The notes beneath the pieces are model-generated. The model ran no database searches. It was not told the DNA's origin and saw only the letters and a program-made list of their open reading frames with translations. A stretch of DNA of 64,000 nucleotides, taken from Streptacidiphilus jeojiense. GTDB taxonomy: Bacteria; Actinomycetota; Actinomycetes; Streptomycetales; Streptomycetaceae. Of the stretch, positions 31,028 to 40,318 are shown in pieces (position 1 is the stretch's first letter; every line of letters starts with the position of its first letter). Position numbers and translations under genes: made by a program. The DNA lies in assembly GCF_000719095.1 (NCBI RefSeq), contig NZ_JOEH01000016.1, positions 1 through 64,000 on the forward strand, read 5' to 3'.

Positions 31028-32269
31028 TCAATTCACTGATGATTCTTCTGCCCGACGATCCAAGTCCAAGGGGTGGCGCCGGGCCAGTGCGCGCACCCGC
31101 TCCGCCACCTCCGCGTCCTCGTCCTCGGACCGCAGCGCCCGGCCCAGCAGTGCCGCCAGCTCGCCCATCTGCTCCGGTGCCATCCCCCTGGTGGTCACGC
31201 AGGCGGTTCCCAGCCTGATCCCGCACGCCTCCGCGGGCGGCACCTCGTCGAAGGGCACCGCGCACCGGCCGATCAGCAGCCCGGCCGCCTCGCAGCGCCG
31301 CTCCGCCTCACGGCCGGTCAGCCCGAGCCCCCTGGCGTCGGCGGTGACCAGATGGGTGTCGGTCCCCCCGGTCAGCAGCCGCAGTCCCTCGGCGGCCAGC
31401 CCCTCCCCCAGCGCCCGCGCGTTGGCCACCGCCCGGGCGGTGTACTCGGCGAAGCCGGGCCGCGCCGCCCGTCCGAGCGCCAGCGCCTTGGCCGCCATCT
31501 GGTTCACCGCTGGGCCGCCCTGGGTGAACGGGAAGACCGCCCGGTCCACCCGCTCGGCCAGCTCCGCCCGGCACAGCAGCAGCCCGCCCCTGGGCCCGCC
31601 CAATACCTTGTGGGTCACCCCGCAGACCACGTCCGCGTACGGCACCGGCGAGGCCACCACCCCGCCCGCGACCAGGCCGATCGTCTGCGCGGCGTCGGCG
31701 ATCAGCGAGGCCCCCACCTCGTCCGCGATCTCCCGGAAGGCCGCCCAGTCCACGTCCCGCGGATAGGAGATGGCGCCCGCCACGATCGCCTTCGGCCGCA
31801 CCACCCGGGCCAGGTCGCGGACCTGGTCGAGATCGATCAGCCCGTCGCCGGCCCGCACCCCGTAGCCGGTGAAGGCGAACCAGCGCCCGGAGAAGTTGGC
31901 CGCGGAGCCGTTCGACAGATGGCCGCCGTGCGCCAGCGACATCGCCAGCACCGCGTCGCCGGGCCGCAGCAGCGCGGCGTAGGCGGCGAGCACGGCGGCG
32001 GTGCCGGTGTACGGCTGGACATTGGCGTGCTCGGCGCCGAACAGCGCCTTGGCCCGGTCGACGGCCAGCGTCTCCACCGCGTCCGCCTGCGCGCAGCCGG
32101 TGTGGTGCCGCCGCCCCGGGTAGCCCTCGGCGTACTTGTCCGCGAAGACCGAGCCCAGCAGCGCGCGCACCTCGGGAGCCGAGTGGTTCTCCCCCGCCAG
32201 CAGTCCGATCTGGTCCGCACGCCGTGCCCGCTCGGCCGCGAGGATGGTCGCAAGGGCGGGGTCGGACAT
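31028..32269 (-). CDS. serine hydroxymethyltransferase-like PLP enzyme
   Basis: 413-residue fold-type I PLP enzyme clearly homologous to SHMT (KYAEGYPGRRHH, HANVQPYTGTAAV, AHGGHLSNGSAANFSG, THKVLGGPRGG with the PLP Lys). Several positions differ: the RYYGG tyrosines are His-His, and the usual DMAH is DAAQ, so the PLP-side Asp is kept but the His is Gln. It is therefore probably a divergent paralogue (SHMT2, aldolase or alpha-substituted serine enzyme) and not the housekeeping GlyA. Start at ATG 32269 after GGGAG. Confidence 0.75.
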   Translation of the reverse strand: MSDPALATILAAERARRADQIGLLAGENHSAPEVRALLGSVFADKYAEGYPGRRHHTGCAQADAVETLAVDRAKALFGAEHANVQPYTGTAAVLAAYAALLRPGDAVLAMSLAHGGHLSNGSAANFSGRWFAFTGYGVRAGDGLIDLDQVRDLARVVRPKAIVAGAISYPRDVDWAAFREIADEVGASLIADAAQTIGLVAGGVVASPVPYADVVCGVTHKVLGGPRGGLLLCRAELAERVDRAVFPFTQGGPAVNQMAAKALALGRAARPGFAEYTARAVANARALGEGLAAEGLRLLTGGTDTHLVTADARGLGLTGREAERRCEAAGLLIGRCAVPFDEVPPAEACGIRLGTACVTTRGMAPEQMGELAALLGRALRSEDEDAEVAERVRALARRHPLDLDRRAEESSVN

Positions 32270-32357
32270 GGTGCACACTCCCTGCTCCACAGTGCGGACG
32301 GTCTCACTGTAGGACGGGGTGCCGGGTCGCGCTCTGCGGAATCGTTCCGCCGGACGG

Positions 32358-33116
32358 CTAGACGCTCACCCGGGCGACACCGGTCAGGGCGGTCACGATC
32401 GGGTCCAGGGCGTCGAAGATCTCCTCGCCGCAGTTGCGGAACATCCCCAGCGGCGCGCCGTAGGGGTCGTCCACCTCGTCCGCCTCCGGGGTCGCCGCCA
32501 GCAGCCAGCCGCGCAGCGCGGCGGCGGCCCGGACCAGCACCCGGGCCCGTTCCGCCACCTCGGCCGGGGACTCGGCGGCCTCCGGCAGGGTGGCCGGGTC
32601 TATCGCCTTCACCAGCCGGGTGAACTCCTTGAGGGTGAAGGTGCGAAGCCCGGCCGCATGCCCCATGGAGATGACCTGGGCCCGGTGGTCCCGGGTCGCG
32701 GTCAGCACCAGGTCGGCCCCGATCACATGCTCGTCGAGCAGCTCACGGCCGACGAAGCCGCCGGTGTCGGCGCCGTACTCGCCCAGCACCTCGGCCGCGT
32801 TGGACTCCATCGGCGCGCCCTCGTGCCCCCAGGTGCCGGCGCTCTCCACCAGGATGTCGCCGGCCCGGGCGCCGAGCCGGTCGGTCAGCTCGTGCCGGGT
32901 CAGCCGCTCGGCGATCGGCGAGCGGCAGACGTTGCCGGTGCAGACGTAGAGGATCTTGAAGGCGCCGTGCCGGGGTTCCGCGCCGCCGTAGTACGGCCGG
33001 GGCACCGGTCTCCCCGACCGGGTGCCCAAGGGCATGACGGCGCCCGCCGCGGCCCCCCGCAGGGACCCGGCGCCGGCATGGTCGACCCTGGGGCCGACCG
33101 CTCGGACATCGGTCAA
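32358..33116 (-). CDS. low-molecular-weight protein-tyrosine phosphatase
   Basis: Arsenate reductase/LMW-PTP fold with the loop VCTGNVCRSP (C-x5-R-S) and the general acid in EVDDPYG near the C-terminus. The start is probably TTG 33116, which overlaps the TGA of the upstream Sua5 gene and follows GGAGG; it gives a 50-residue Gly/Ala/Arg-rich N-terminal extension. Without it the domain would begin near residue 53 (FKILYVCTG). Stands with cell-wall and tRNA-modification genes; the target is unknown. Confidence 0.85.
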   Translation of the reverse strand: MTDVRAVGPRVDHAGAGSLRGAAAGAVMPLGTRSGRPVPRPYYGGAEPRHGAFKILYVCTGNVCRSPIAERLTRHELTDRLGARAGDILVESAGTWGHEGAPMESNAAEVLGEYGADTGGFVGRELLDEHVIGADLVLTATRDHRAQVISMGHAAGLRTFTLKEFTRLVKAIDPATLPEAAESPAEVAERARVLVRAAAALRGWLLAATPEADEVDDPYGAPLGMFRNCGEEIFDALDPIVTALTGVARVSV

Positions 33117-33760
33117 CTGCCGGCCTCCAGGTCCGGTACCACCTCGCGGAGCTGGGCCGCGGAGATCGCGCCCTCCCGCAGCAGTACCGGGGTCTTCCCG
33201 GTGACGTCGACGATCGAGGAGGCGACCGCGTGGTCGGCAGGACCGCCGTCCAGGTAGATCGAGACGCTGTCGCCGAGCTGGCGCTGCGCCTCGTCGCAGT
33301 CGGCCGGCGGGGTGCCGCCGGTCAGGTTGGCGCTGGAGACGGCCAGCGGTCCGGTGGTGTTGAGCAGTTCGATGGCCACCGGGTGCAGCGGCATCCGCAC
33401 CGCGACGCTGCCCCGGGTGTCGCCCAGGTCCCAGCGCAGCGAGGGCTGGTGCCGGGTGACGATGGTCAGCCCGCCCGGCCAGAAGGCGTCCACCAGCTCC
33501 CAGGCCGCCTCGGAGAAGTCGCTGACCAGGCCGTGCAGCGTGGTCGGCGAGCCGACCAGCACCGGGGTCGGCATGTTCCGTCCGCGGCCCTTGGCGGCCA
33601 GCAGGTCGGCGACGGCCTCCGGCTTGAAGGCGTCGGCGCCGATCCCGTACAGGGTGTCCGTGGGCAGCACGACCAGCTCGCCGCGCCTGATCGCGGACGC
33701 GGCCTCTCGCAGACCGGCGGCGCGGTCGCTCGGATCGGCACAGTCGTAGCGGCGGCTCAT
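33113..33760 (-). CDS. L-threonylcarbamoyladenylate synthase (Sua5/TsaC)
   Basis: Makes threonylcarbamoyl-AMP for t6A37 in ANN-decoding tRNAs. 215 aa, Sua5/YciO/YrdC domain. Motifs: ELVVLPTDTLYGIGADAF, KGRGRNMPTPVLVG and the SSANLTGG loop. It has no Sua5 C-terminal domain, so it is the short TsaC-like form. The ATG overlaps the stop codon of a 41-codon frame that bridges it to prmC; its AGGGAAGGGG ribosome site lies inside that frame. Confidence 0.93.
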   Translation of the reverse strand: MSRRYDCADPSDRAAGLREAASAIRRGELVVLPTDTLYGIGADAFKPEAVADLLAAKGRGRNMPTPVLVGSPTTLHGLVSDFSEAAWELVDAFWPGGLTIVTRHQPSLRWDLGDTRGSVAVRMPLHPVAIELLNTTGPLAVSSANLTGGTPPADCDEAQRQLGDSVSIYLDGGPADHAVASSIVDVTGKTPVLLREGAISAAQLREVVPDLEAGS

Positions 33761-33882
33761 CGGTGCAGGCCCCTTCCCTGGGACGGCGAAGACGTGACGG
33801 TGTTGGTGCGGTTGACGGTCGTGCGGGTGGCGCTGTTCATGCGGGTCGCTGTGGTCGTGCGGGTTGCGGCGGCAGTGCTCAC
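33757..33882 (-). CDS. possible 41-aa Thr/Arg-rich bridging peptide
   Basis: A 42-codon frame starts at GTG 33882, overlapping the prmC TGA as GTGA, and ends with a TGA overlapping the Sua5 ATG as ATGA. The peptide is Thr/Arg/Asn/Ser-rich with near-repeats of ATRTT. An AGGG precedes the GTG. Exact coupling at both ends suggests it is translated, perhaps to carry ribosomes from prmC to Sua5 and not for its product. No homologue recognised; coding status is inference. Confidence 0.45.
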   Translation of the reverse strand: MSTAAATRTTTATRMNSATRTTVNRTNTVTSSPSQGRGLHR

Positions 33883-34745
33883 GGTGCGGCCCTGCGGGCG
33901 GTGGCGAAACGGGGTCGGTTGTTGAGGTCGCGGTGGTCCGCGGCGTCCGTCCAGCCGGACTCCTCGCGGAAGATCCACGGCACCAGCCCGCCCTGGGTGT
34001 CGGCGTGCTCGATCACCACGACACCGCCGGGCCGCAGCAGCCGGGCCGCGACCTTCTCGATGCCGCGGATGGTGTCCAGGCCGTCCTCACCGGAGAACAG
34101 CGCCAGCTGCGGGTCGTGGTCGCGGGCCTCGGGGGCCACGTACTCCCACTCCGTCAGCGGGATGTACGGCGGATTGCTGATCACCAGGTCGAACCGGCCG
34201 TGCAGCTCGGGCTGGTCCTCGAAGGCCCGGGTGGCATCGCCCTGGACCAGGCTGATCCGGGCCGCGTCCGGGCTGGCGTCGACATTGCGGCGGGCCCAGG
34301 CGTAGGCCTCCTCGGACAGCTCGACGGCGTGCACCCGGCTCCGCGGCACCTCCTGGGCCAGCGCCAGCGCGATCGCCCCCGAGCCCGTGCACAGGTCGAC
34401 CACCAGCGGCTCGGCGACGTCCATGGAGCGCAGTGCGTCTATGGCCCAGCCGACCACCGACTCGGTCTCCGGCCTGGGCACGAAGACCCCGGGGCCGACC
34501 TGCAGTTCCAGATACCGGAAGAAGGCCCGCCCGGTGATGTGCTGGAGCGGCTCGCGCGCCTCGCGCCGGGAGATGACCTCCCAGTACCGGGCGTCGAAGT
34601 CGCCGTCGGCAACCGTGTGCAGTTCCCCCCGCTTGACCTCGTGGACGTACGCCGCCAGCTCCTCGGCGTCGAACCGCGGCGAGGGCACGCCCGCGGCGGC
34701 CAATCGCTGGGTGGCCTGAGCCACCTCGGCGAGCAGCAGGTTCAC
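33879..34745 (-). CDS. prmC: peptide chain release factor N5-glutamine methyltransferase
   Basis: Methylates the GGQ glutamine of RF1/RF2; its substrate RF1 is encoded just upstream. 288 aa. SAM-binding VVDLCTGSGAIALALAQE, substrate motif VISNPPYIP, and the N-terminal helical domain with PREPLQHITG-like REAREPLQHITG. Start ATG 34745; 57 nt after prfA, in the same operon. Confidence 0.95.
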   Translation of the reverse strand: MNLLLAEVAQATQRLAAAGVPSPRFDAEELAAYVHEVKRGELHTVADGDFDARYWEVISRREAREPLQHITGRAFFRYLELQVGPGVFVPRPETESVVGWAIDALRSMDVAEPLVVDLCTGSGAIALALAQEVPRSRVHAVELSEEAYAWARRNVDASPDAARISLVQGDATRAFEDQPELHGRFDLVISNPPYIPLTEWEYVAPEARDHDPQLALFSGEDGLDTIRGIEKVAARLLRPGGVVVIEHADTQGGLVPWIFREESGWTDAADHRDLNNRPRFATARRAAP

Positions 34746-34802
34746 GTCAGTCCTCCTCTGGATGTCCGGGTGCTACGGCCGACCTGGGGTCCCGGAGGAG
34801 CC

Positions 34803-35882
34803 TCAACCGTTCTGGGCCGCGGCCTCGAGCCGGGCCGCTGCGTCGGCGTCGACCGCCGACTGGATCAGCGCGTCCAGCTCGCCGCCGAGCACCTGGTCCA
34901 AGTTGTACGCCTTGAAGCCGGTGCGGTGGTCCGAGATGCGGTTCTCGGGGAAGTTGTAGGTGCGGATGCGCTCCGAGCGGTCCACCGTGCGGACCTGGCT
35001 CCGGCGCGCGTCGCTGGCCTCCTGGTCGGCCTCCTCCTGGGCTGCCGCCAGCACCCGGGAACGCAGGATGCGCATGGCCGCCTCCTTGTTCTGGAGCTGG
35101 CTCTTCTGGTTCTGGCAGGAGGCGACGATACCGGTGGGCAGGTGGGTGATCCGCACCGCCGAGTCGGTGGTGTTCACCGACTGGCCGCCGGGGCCCGAGG
35201 AGCGGTACACGTCGATGCGCAGGTCGTTGGCGTTGATCTCGACCTCGACGTCCTCCGCCTCCGGGGTGACCAGCACCCCGGCCGCCGAGGTGTGGATCCG
35301 GCCCTGCGACTCGGTGGCGGGCACCCGCTGCACCCGGTGCACCCCGCCCTCGTACTTCAACCGGGCCCAGACGCCCTGGCCCGGCTCGGCGCCGGCCCGC
35401 GCCTTCACCGCGACCTGGACGTCCTTGTAGCCGCCGAGGTCGGACTCGTTGGAGTCGATGATCTCGGTCTTCCAGCCGACCTTCTCGGCGTAGCGCAGGT
35501 ACATCCGCAGCAGGTCCCCGGCGAACAGCGCGGACTCCTCGCCGCCCTCGCCCGCCTTGACCTCCAGCAGGACGTCCTTGTCGTCGTTGGGGTCGCGCGG
35601 GACCAGCAGCAGCCGGAGCTCCTCGGTCAGTTCCTCGCGGCGCTGCTCCAGCTGCTTGATCTCGGCGTAGAAGTCCGGGTCGTCGTCGGCGAGCTCGCGC
35701 GCGGTCTCGATGTCCTCGCCGGTCTGCCGCCACTGGCGGTAGGTGGCGGTGATCGGGGTGAGCTCGGCGTAGCGCTTGGAGAGGCGGCGCGCCTCGCCCT
35801 GGTCGGCGTGGACCGCCGGATCGGCCAGCCGCTCCTCGAGAACCGCGTGCTCGCTCAGGAGCTCCTCGACTGCCTCGAACAT
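34803..35882 (-). CDS. prfA: peptide chain release factor 1
   Basis: Terminates at UAG/UAA. 359 aa. The codon-recognition tripeptide PAT lies in [14 protein letters not shown]; the catalytic GGQ is in [18 protein letters not shown]. The start ATG 35882 gives [13 protein letters not shown]; an in-frame start at 35912 adds ten unconserved residues. It heads a prfA-prmC-Sua5-phosphatase cluster. Confidence 0.97.
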   Translation of the reverse strand: MFEAVEELLSEHAVLEERLADPAVHADQGEARRLSKRYAELTPITATYRQWRQTGEDIETARELADDDPDFYAEIKQLEQRREELTEELRLLLVPRDPNDDKDVLLEVKAGEGGEESALFAGDLLRMYLRYAEKVGWKTEIIDSNESDLGGYKDVQVAVKARAGAEPGQGVWARLKYEGGVHRVQRVPATESQGRIHTSAAGVLVTPEAEDVEVEINANDLRIDVYRSSGPGGQSVNTTDSAVRITHLPTGIVASCQNQKSQLQNKEAAMRILRSRVLAAAQEEADQEASDARRSQVRTVDRSERIRTYNFPENRISDHRTGFKAYNLDQVLGGELDALIQSAVDADAAARLEAAAQNG

Positions 35883-35943
35883 GGGGCTGCGCCTTCTTCC
35901 GACATTTGTCACGACACGGTGGGGTTGGGTGGATCAACGCGAA

Positions 35944-35992
35944 CGGCGCCGACCGGGTGCCCCCGTTTCGGGAGGGCATCCGGTCGGCGCCG
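35944..35992 (-). terminator. terminator after rpmE
   Basis: Near-perfect arms CGGCGCCGACCGGGTGCCC and GGGCATCCGGTCGGCGCCG, 9 nt after the rpmE stop codon. Confidence 0.8.
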
Positions 35993-36000
35993 ACAGGTCG

Positions 36001-36225
36001 CTAGCCCTGCTTGGCGGCGTGCTTCTTGCCGAAGCGGGCCTCGAAGCGGGCCACGCGGCCACCGGTGTCCATGAGCTTCTGCTTGCCGGTGTAGAAGGGG
36101 TGGCAGTTCGAGCAGATCTCAGCGCGCATGACGCCGGAGGGCTCGGTGCTGCGGGTGGTGAACTCGTTGCCACAGGTGCAGGTGACCTGGGTGACCACGT
36201 AGGTCGGGTGGATCTCGGGCTTCAA
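36001..36225 (-). CDS. rpmE: 50S ribosomal protein L31, zinc-binding form
   Basis: 74 aa. Two Cys pairs, CTCGNEF and [10 protein letters not shown], form the zinc site of the C+ type, so this is the zinc-replete paralogue. Ends KKHAAKQG. Transcribed separately from prfA, with a hairpin between them. Confidence 0.97.
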   Translation of the reverse strand: MKPEIHPTYVVTQVTCTCGNEFTTRSTEPSGVMRAEICSNCHPFYTGKQKLMDTGGRVARFEARFGKKHAAKQG

Positions 36226-36358
36226 GGGGTGCTCCTAGGTTCGGGAGGGCTCCGGGTCGGGCGGCGGGCTGCCGTCCGTGAACCGGGACCGACGTACCAG
36301 TCTGCCAGCACTGGCCGCATCTCCCAAAACCGGGGACGCCCGGCAGGTATTCCTGCTA

Positions 36359-36440
36359 GGCGCGGGGGCTGCAACTGACCCACTGTGAGCACGTTGCACT
36401 ATCCAGGGGCGCGGGGAACTGCGCGACCAGCCATGCACGA
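36359..36440. repeat. nested-hairpin intergenic repeat, copy D (half element)
   Basis: Keeps the inner stem region (TGCAACT ... GTTGCA) and right arm AGGGGCGCGGGGAACTGCGCG (36405-36425) but lacks the matching left arm. It ends 16 nt from the LCP gene stop codon. It looks like a decayed copy. Confidence 0.8.
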
Positions 36441-36455
36441 CCCGAGGCCGAACAG

Positions 36456-37532
36456 CTACCCCGCCGTCGAGGCCGACACGGACGTCGCCGGGTCCGCACT
36501 CTGCAGCGCCTTGACCGACTCCGGCACCGCCACATCGTTCTGCAGCGCCGTCCACAGCTCCGTGGCCTCCGGCTCCAGCGCCACCACCCGGTTGGGATCG
36601 CTGGGCGCGGTGGTGTTGGGCATGGTGACCGCGGTGATGTCAGCGGACTTGATCTTCTTCATGCTCTCCGCGAAGGAGACCAACGAGGTGACCGACCCGA
36701 GATCGCTGTCGGTGGTGATCGCACTGGTCGCCGTGGAGGCCAGCTCGTAGAGCTTCACCGGGTCGGTCAGCAGCCCCAGGCTCTGCACCTGGGACATCAG
36801 CGACTTGACGAACTGCTGCTGCAGCTCGATCCGCCCCAGGTCGCTACCGTCGCCGACGCCGTGCCGGGTACGGACGAAGTCCAGCGCCTGCTGGCCGGTC
36901 AGCTTGTGGGTGCCGGCCTTGAGGTGCAACCCGCTGTCCGTGTCGTTGATGTCCACCGTGGTGGTGACGGTGACCCCGCCCAGCGCGTCGACCAGCTTGG
37001 CGAAACCCTCGAAGTCGACCTCGATGTAGTGGTCCATCCGCAACCCGGTCATCGACTCCACGGTCTTCACCGCGCAGGTCGCGCCGCCGACCTCGTAGGC
37101 GGTGTTGAACATCACCCCGCTGGCCCCGGCCTTGGTCCCGCAGGTGGGGCGGGTGACCAGGGTGTCCCGGGGGATGCTGACCACGTCGGCGTGGGTGTGC
37201 GCCTCGTTGACGTGGATGACCATCGCGGTGTCGGAGCGGGCCGTCCCGTCGTCGGTGCCGCCGGCCACCTTGCTGTTGCCGCCGGAGCGCGAGTCGGAGC
37301 CCAGGATCAGGATGTTCATGGCGCCGGTGGTGCTCGCGGCCGGGCGGTCGCTGCCCAGCGCGCTGTTGATGTCCACCGTCTTGATGTTGCCGTTGAGCTT
37401 CCAGTACAGGTAGCCGCCGGTACCGCCGCAGATCACCAGGACAGCCGCGGTCGCCCAGGCCAGCAGGGTCAGCACGCGCTTGCGTGAGCGCGGGAGCTTG
37501 TGCTGCGGCGTTTCGTTCGACTTGTCCTCCAT
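36456..37532 (-). CDS. LytR-CpsA-Psr (LCP) family ligase
   Basis: Membrane-anchored phosphotransferase that attaches lipid-linked glycopolymers to peptidoglycan. 358 aa: cytosolic Lys/Arg-rich start, one transmembrane helix at residues 21-45, and an extracellular LCP domain. Conserved parts: NILILGSDSRSG, ARSDTAMVIHVN, VVSIPRDTLV and GGVTVTT, then LTGQQALDFVRTRHG. Pairs functionally with the WecA/TagO-type gene. No clear ribosome site precedes ATG 37532. Confidence 0.92.
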   Translation of the reverse strand: MEDKSNETPQHKLPRSRKRVLTLLAWATAAVLVICGGTGGYLYWKLNGNIKTVDINSALGSDRPAASTTGAMNILILGSDSRSGGNSKVAGGTDDGTARSDTAMVIHVNEAHTHADVVSIPRDTLVTRPTCGTKAGASGVMFNTAYEVGGATCAVKTVESMTGLRMDHYIEVDFEGFAKLVDALGGVTVTTTVDINDTDSGLHLKAGTHKLTGQQALDFVRTRHGVGDGSDLGRIELQQQFVKSLMSQVQSLGLLTDPVKLYELASTATSAITTDSDLGSVTSLVSFAESMKKIKSADITAVTMPNTTAPSDPNRVVALEPEATELWTALQNDVAVPESVKALQSADPATSVSASTAG

Positions 37533-37574
37533 GTCCCAAACAGTAAACGCCCCGCCTGAGAACCACTCTCACAA

Positions 37575-37613
37575 ATGCCGCCGCCCCGGGGTTTCGTCCC
37601 GGGGCGGCGGCAT
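37575..37613 (-). terminator. terminator after rho
   Basis: Perfect 16-bp arms ATGCCGCCGCCCCGGG and CCCGGGGCGGCGGCAT with a 7-nt loop, 22 nt beyond the rho stop codon. Without a U-tract, it resembles the Streptomyces I-shaped type. Confidence 0.85.
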
Positions 37614-37635
37614 GGAGTGCGAAGACGGTCGGCGG

Positions 37636-39774
37636 TCAGTCCTGACCCGGCGTGGTCTTGGCGATCTGCATCAGGAACTCGGCGTTGCTCTTGGTCTGCT
37701 TCATCTTGTCCAGGAGCAGCTCGATGGCCTGCTGCGAGTCCAGCGCGTGCAGCACCCGGCGGAGCTTCCAGGTGATCGCCAGCTCCTCGGAGCCGAGCAG
37801 GATCTCCTCCTTGCGGGTGCTGGACGCGTCCACGTCCACCGCCGGGAAGATCCGCTTGTCGGCGAGCTTGCGGTCGAGCTTGAGCTCCATGTTGCCGGTG
37901 CCCTTGAACTCCTCGAAGATCACGTCGTCCATCCGCGAGCCGGTGTCGACCAGCGCGGTGGCGATGATGGTCAGCGAGCCGCCGTTCTCGATGTTGCGCG
38001 CCGCACCGAAGAACTTCTTCGGCGGGTAGAGCGCGGTCGAGTCGACACCACCGGACAGGATGCGTCCGGAGGTCGGGGCAGCCAGGTTGTAGGCGCGGCC
38101 CAGGCGGGTGATCGAGTCCAGCAGCACGACCACGTCGTGGCCCAGCTCCACCAGCCGCTTGGCGCGCTCGATGGCGAGCTCGGCGACGGTGGTGTGGTCC
38201 TCGGCCGGACGGTCGAAGGTCGAGGAGATGACCTCGCCCTTGACCGAGCGCTGCATGTCGGTGACCTCTTCCGGACGCTCGTCGACCAGGACGACCATCA
38301 GGTGGCACTCGGGGTTGTTGTGGGTGATCGCGTTGGCGATCGCCTGCATGATCATCGTCTTGCCGGTCTTCGGCTGGGCGACGATCAGACCGCGCTGGCC
38401 CTTGCCGATGGGCGCGACCAGGTCGATGATCCGGGTGGTCAGCACCCCCGGGTCGGTCTCCAGGCGCAGCCGCTCCTGCGGGTACAGCGGGGTGAGCTTG
38501 TTGAACTCCGGACGGTTGCGGCCGTTGTCGGGCTCGCTGCCGTTCACCGAGTCCAGCCGGACCAGCGCGTTGAACTTCTCGCGGCGCTCGCCGTCCTTGG
38601 GCTGGCGCACCGCGCCGGTGATCGCGTCACCCTTGCGCAGGCCGTTCTTGCGGACCTGGGCCAGCGACACGTACACGTCGTTGGGACCGGACAGGTAGCC
38701 CGAGGTCCGGACGAAGGCGTAGTTGTCCAGGATGTCCAGGATGCCGGCCACCGGGATCAGCACGTCGTCATCGTTGACCTGCGGCTCGGCCGGGCCCTCG
38801 AAGCCGTCGCGGCGGTTGCGGCGGTTGCGGTCGCGGTAGCGGCCGCGGCGACGGCCGCCGCCGAACTCGTCGTCCTCGGGGAAGTTGTTCTGGTTGTTCT
38901 GGCCCTGGTTCTGGCTCTGACCGCCCTGCTGGCGGCCCTGGCCCTGGCCGTCCTGGCCCTGGTTGCCGCCGCGGTCGCGGTCCCGGCGGTTGCGGCGCTC
39001 GCTGCGGTCGTTGTTGCCGCCGCGGTCGTTGCTGTTGCCGCGGTCGCGACGGCCCTCGCCGCCCTCCGACTCGGCGGCGGCCGGGGCGGCGTCCTGCTGG
39101 CCCTGCTGGCCGCGCTCGCGGCGCTCGCGGCGGTCCCTGCGGCCCTCGCGCTCCCGGCCCTCGGTGCCGTCCCCACGGCCCTGCTCCGGCTGCTCCTGGG
39201 TCTGGCGCTCGCGCACCTCGGTGGCGACCGACACCGGCGCCGCGACCGGCTCGGCAGCGGCCGGCGTCTCCTCCGGGGCACCCGTGAGCGAGGTGACCGG
39301 GGCGGTGGCACGGCGGCTGCGGCGCGGGGCGCGCTCCGCGGGGGCACTGTCACCCGCGGTCTGGACCGGGATGTCGATCTGCTGCTGCTCGGCCACCGCG
39401 CTGTCGACGGCGCGCTCGGCCGCGCGGGAGCGGGCGGTGCGGCGCGCGGGGGCAGCCGGGGCCTCGTCGGAGGCGGTCGCGGCAGCGGTGGTCTTCGCGG
39501 CGCGGGTGGCGCGCTTCGCGGGGGGTGCCTCCGAGGAGGCGGCGAGCAGCGGGTCCCCGCCGCTCTTCGCCTTGATGGCGTCGATCAGGTCGCTCTTGCG
39601 CATCCGGCCGGTGCCGCTGATGCCAAGGCCGGTGGCGAGCTGCTGGAGCTCGGCGAGCACCATGGCGTTGAGCCCGGTGCCCGTGGTCCGACGGCGCTTC
39701 GGCGCGGGGGCCGCAGTGGCGTCCGACGCCTCGGCGTCCGGGCGCACGCCCATCAGATCGGTGGTGTCGCTCAC
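37636..39774 (-). CDS. rho: transcription termination factor Rho
   Basis: Hexameric RNA helicase, 712 aa. Order: Rho_N helical domain (about 35-73, [12 protein letters not shown]), a 260-residue insertion that turns from Ala/Pro-rich to Arg/Asn/Gly/Gln-rich (about 74-335), the cold-shock RNA-binding domain ([17 protein letters not shown]), and the ATPase with [12 protein letters not shown]. The insertion is typical of high-GC actinobacteria and adds RNA affinity. GTG 39774 follows GGAAGGA; the frame is open upstream to 39891 but not conserved. Confidence 0.96.
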   Translation of the reverse strand: MSDTTDLMGVRPDAEASDATAAPAPKRRRTTGTGLNAMVLAELQQLATGLGISGTGRMRKSDLIDAIKAKSGGDPLLAASSEAPPAKRATRAAKTTAAATASDEAPAAPARRTARSRAAERAVDSAVAEQQQIDIPVQTAGDSAPAERAPRRSRRATAPVTSLTGAPEETPAAAEPVAAPVSVATEVRERQTQEQPEQGRGDGTEGREREGRRDRRERRERGQQGQQDAAPAAAESEGGEGRRDRGNSNDRGGNNDRSERRNRRDRDRGGNQGQDGQGQGRQQGGQSQNQGQNNQNNFPEDDEFGGGRRRGRYRDRNRRNRRDGFEGPAEPQVNDDDVLIPVAGILDILDNYAFVRTSGYLSGPNDVYVSLAQVRKNGLRKGDAITGAVRQPKDGERREKFNALVRLDSVNGSEPDNGRNRPEFNKLTPLYPQERLRLETDPGVLTTRIIDLVAPIGKGQRGLIVAQPKTGKTMIMQAIANAITHNNPECHLMVVLVDERPEEVTDMQRSVKGEVISSTFDRPAEDHTTVAELAIERAKRLVELGHDVVVLLDSITRLGRAYNLAAPTSGRILSGGVDSTALYPPKKFFGAARNIENGGSLTIIATALVDTGSRMDDVIFEEFKGTGNMELKLDRKLADKRIFPAVDVDASSTRKEEILLGSEELAITWKLRRVLHALDSQQAIELLLDKMKQTKSNAEFLMQIAKTTPGQD

Positions 39775-40205
39775 GAAGGGTCCTTCCCTGGAGCGGACGT
39801 CGGCCTGTCTGGCTCGGCGACCGGTTGTGCTGTCCGCCGCTGCGCTCGTTTTCGCAGTGGCGGGGCGGTGGTCCGCCGGATGGCGGGTCATACGGACGTG
39901 CGGTGTCCCACATGGCGAAGCACACCGCTTCCCGGGCCCCCGTCGCGTGTCACGGCTGTACTGCCCCGGTCTGCAGGATTCGGCACGGCTGCGCGGAATC
40001 TGCAGGCCATGTGCGTCACATGCGGGACTGGGGCACCGACACGGCTTCGGGATGCGGTCACACTTGCGCAGGCAGGCTGCGTACGCGCTGTGGCGGGCTC
40101 CCGGAGAATTGCTGCCCCGGAACGGTCACTCCGCGGAACGGAGAGGACCGGGATCGGGACGCGGCGCACCGGGCCCCGTAGGGCGCCTGGTGCAGACATG
40201 AGATT

Positions 40206-40232
40206 AACACTACTGGACCCAACAAACATTCC
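40206..40232 (-). promoter_or_regulatory. candidate SigR-type (ECF) promoter upstream of rho
   Basis: Reading leftward, GGAAT (40232-40228) is followed after 19 nt by GTT (40208-40206), close to the SigR pattern GGAAT-N18-GTT. A TTGACA hexamer at 40251-40246 lies just upstream, so a housekeeping promoter is an alternative. Confidence 0.3.
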
Positions 40233-40287
40233 CCCACTGTGTGTCTGTCAATCGTGTCCCCTGTCTCACCCTTCGGTACACCCCCGA

Positions 40288-40306
40288 CCGGCCCGCAATC
40301 GGCCGG
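40288..40306 (-). terminator. weak hairpin after thrB
   Basis: CCGGCC and GGCCGG separated by 7 nt, 12 nt beyond the thrB stop codon; short, no U-run. Confidence 0.4.
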
Positions 40307-40318
40307 ACAGCGCGTTCC

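Larger units (their letters stand above)
39775..40318. other. rho leader / thrB-rho intergenic region
   Basis: 544 nt with no convincing gene. It probably contains the rho promoter and a long 5' leader of about 430 nt, which would allow autoregulation, plus the thrB terminator. I see no known riboswitch. Confidence 0.5.

Noticed and set aside
39825..40229. Small frames in the rho leader as a leader peptide
   Set aside because: None has a good ribosome site or a distinctive composition; an attenuating peptide cannot be supported.
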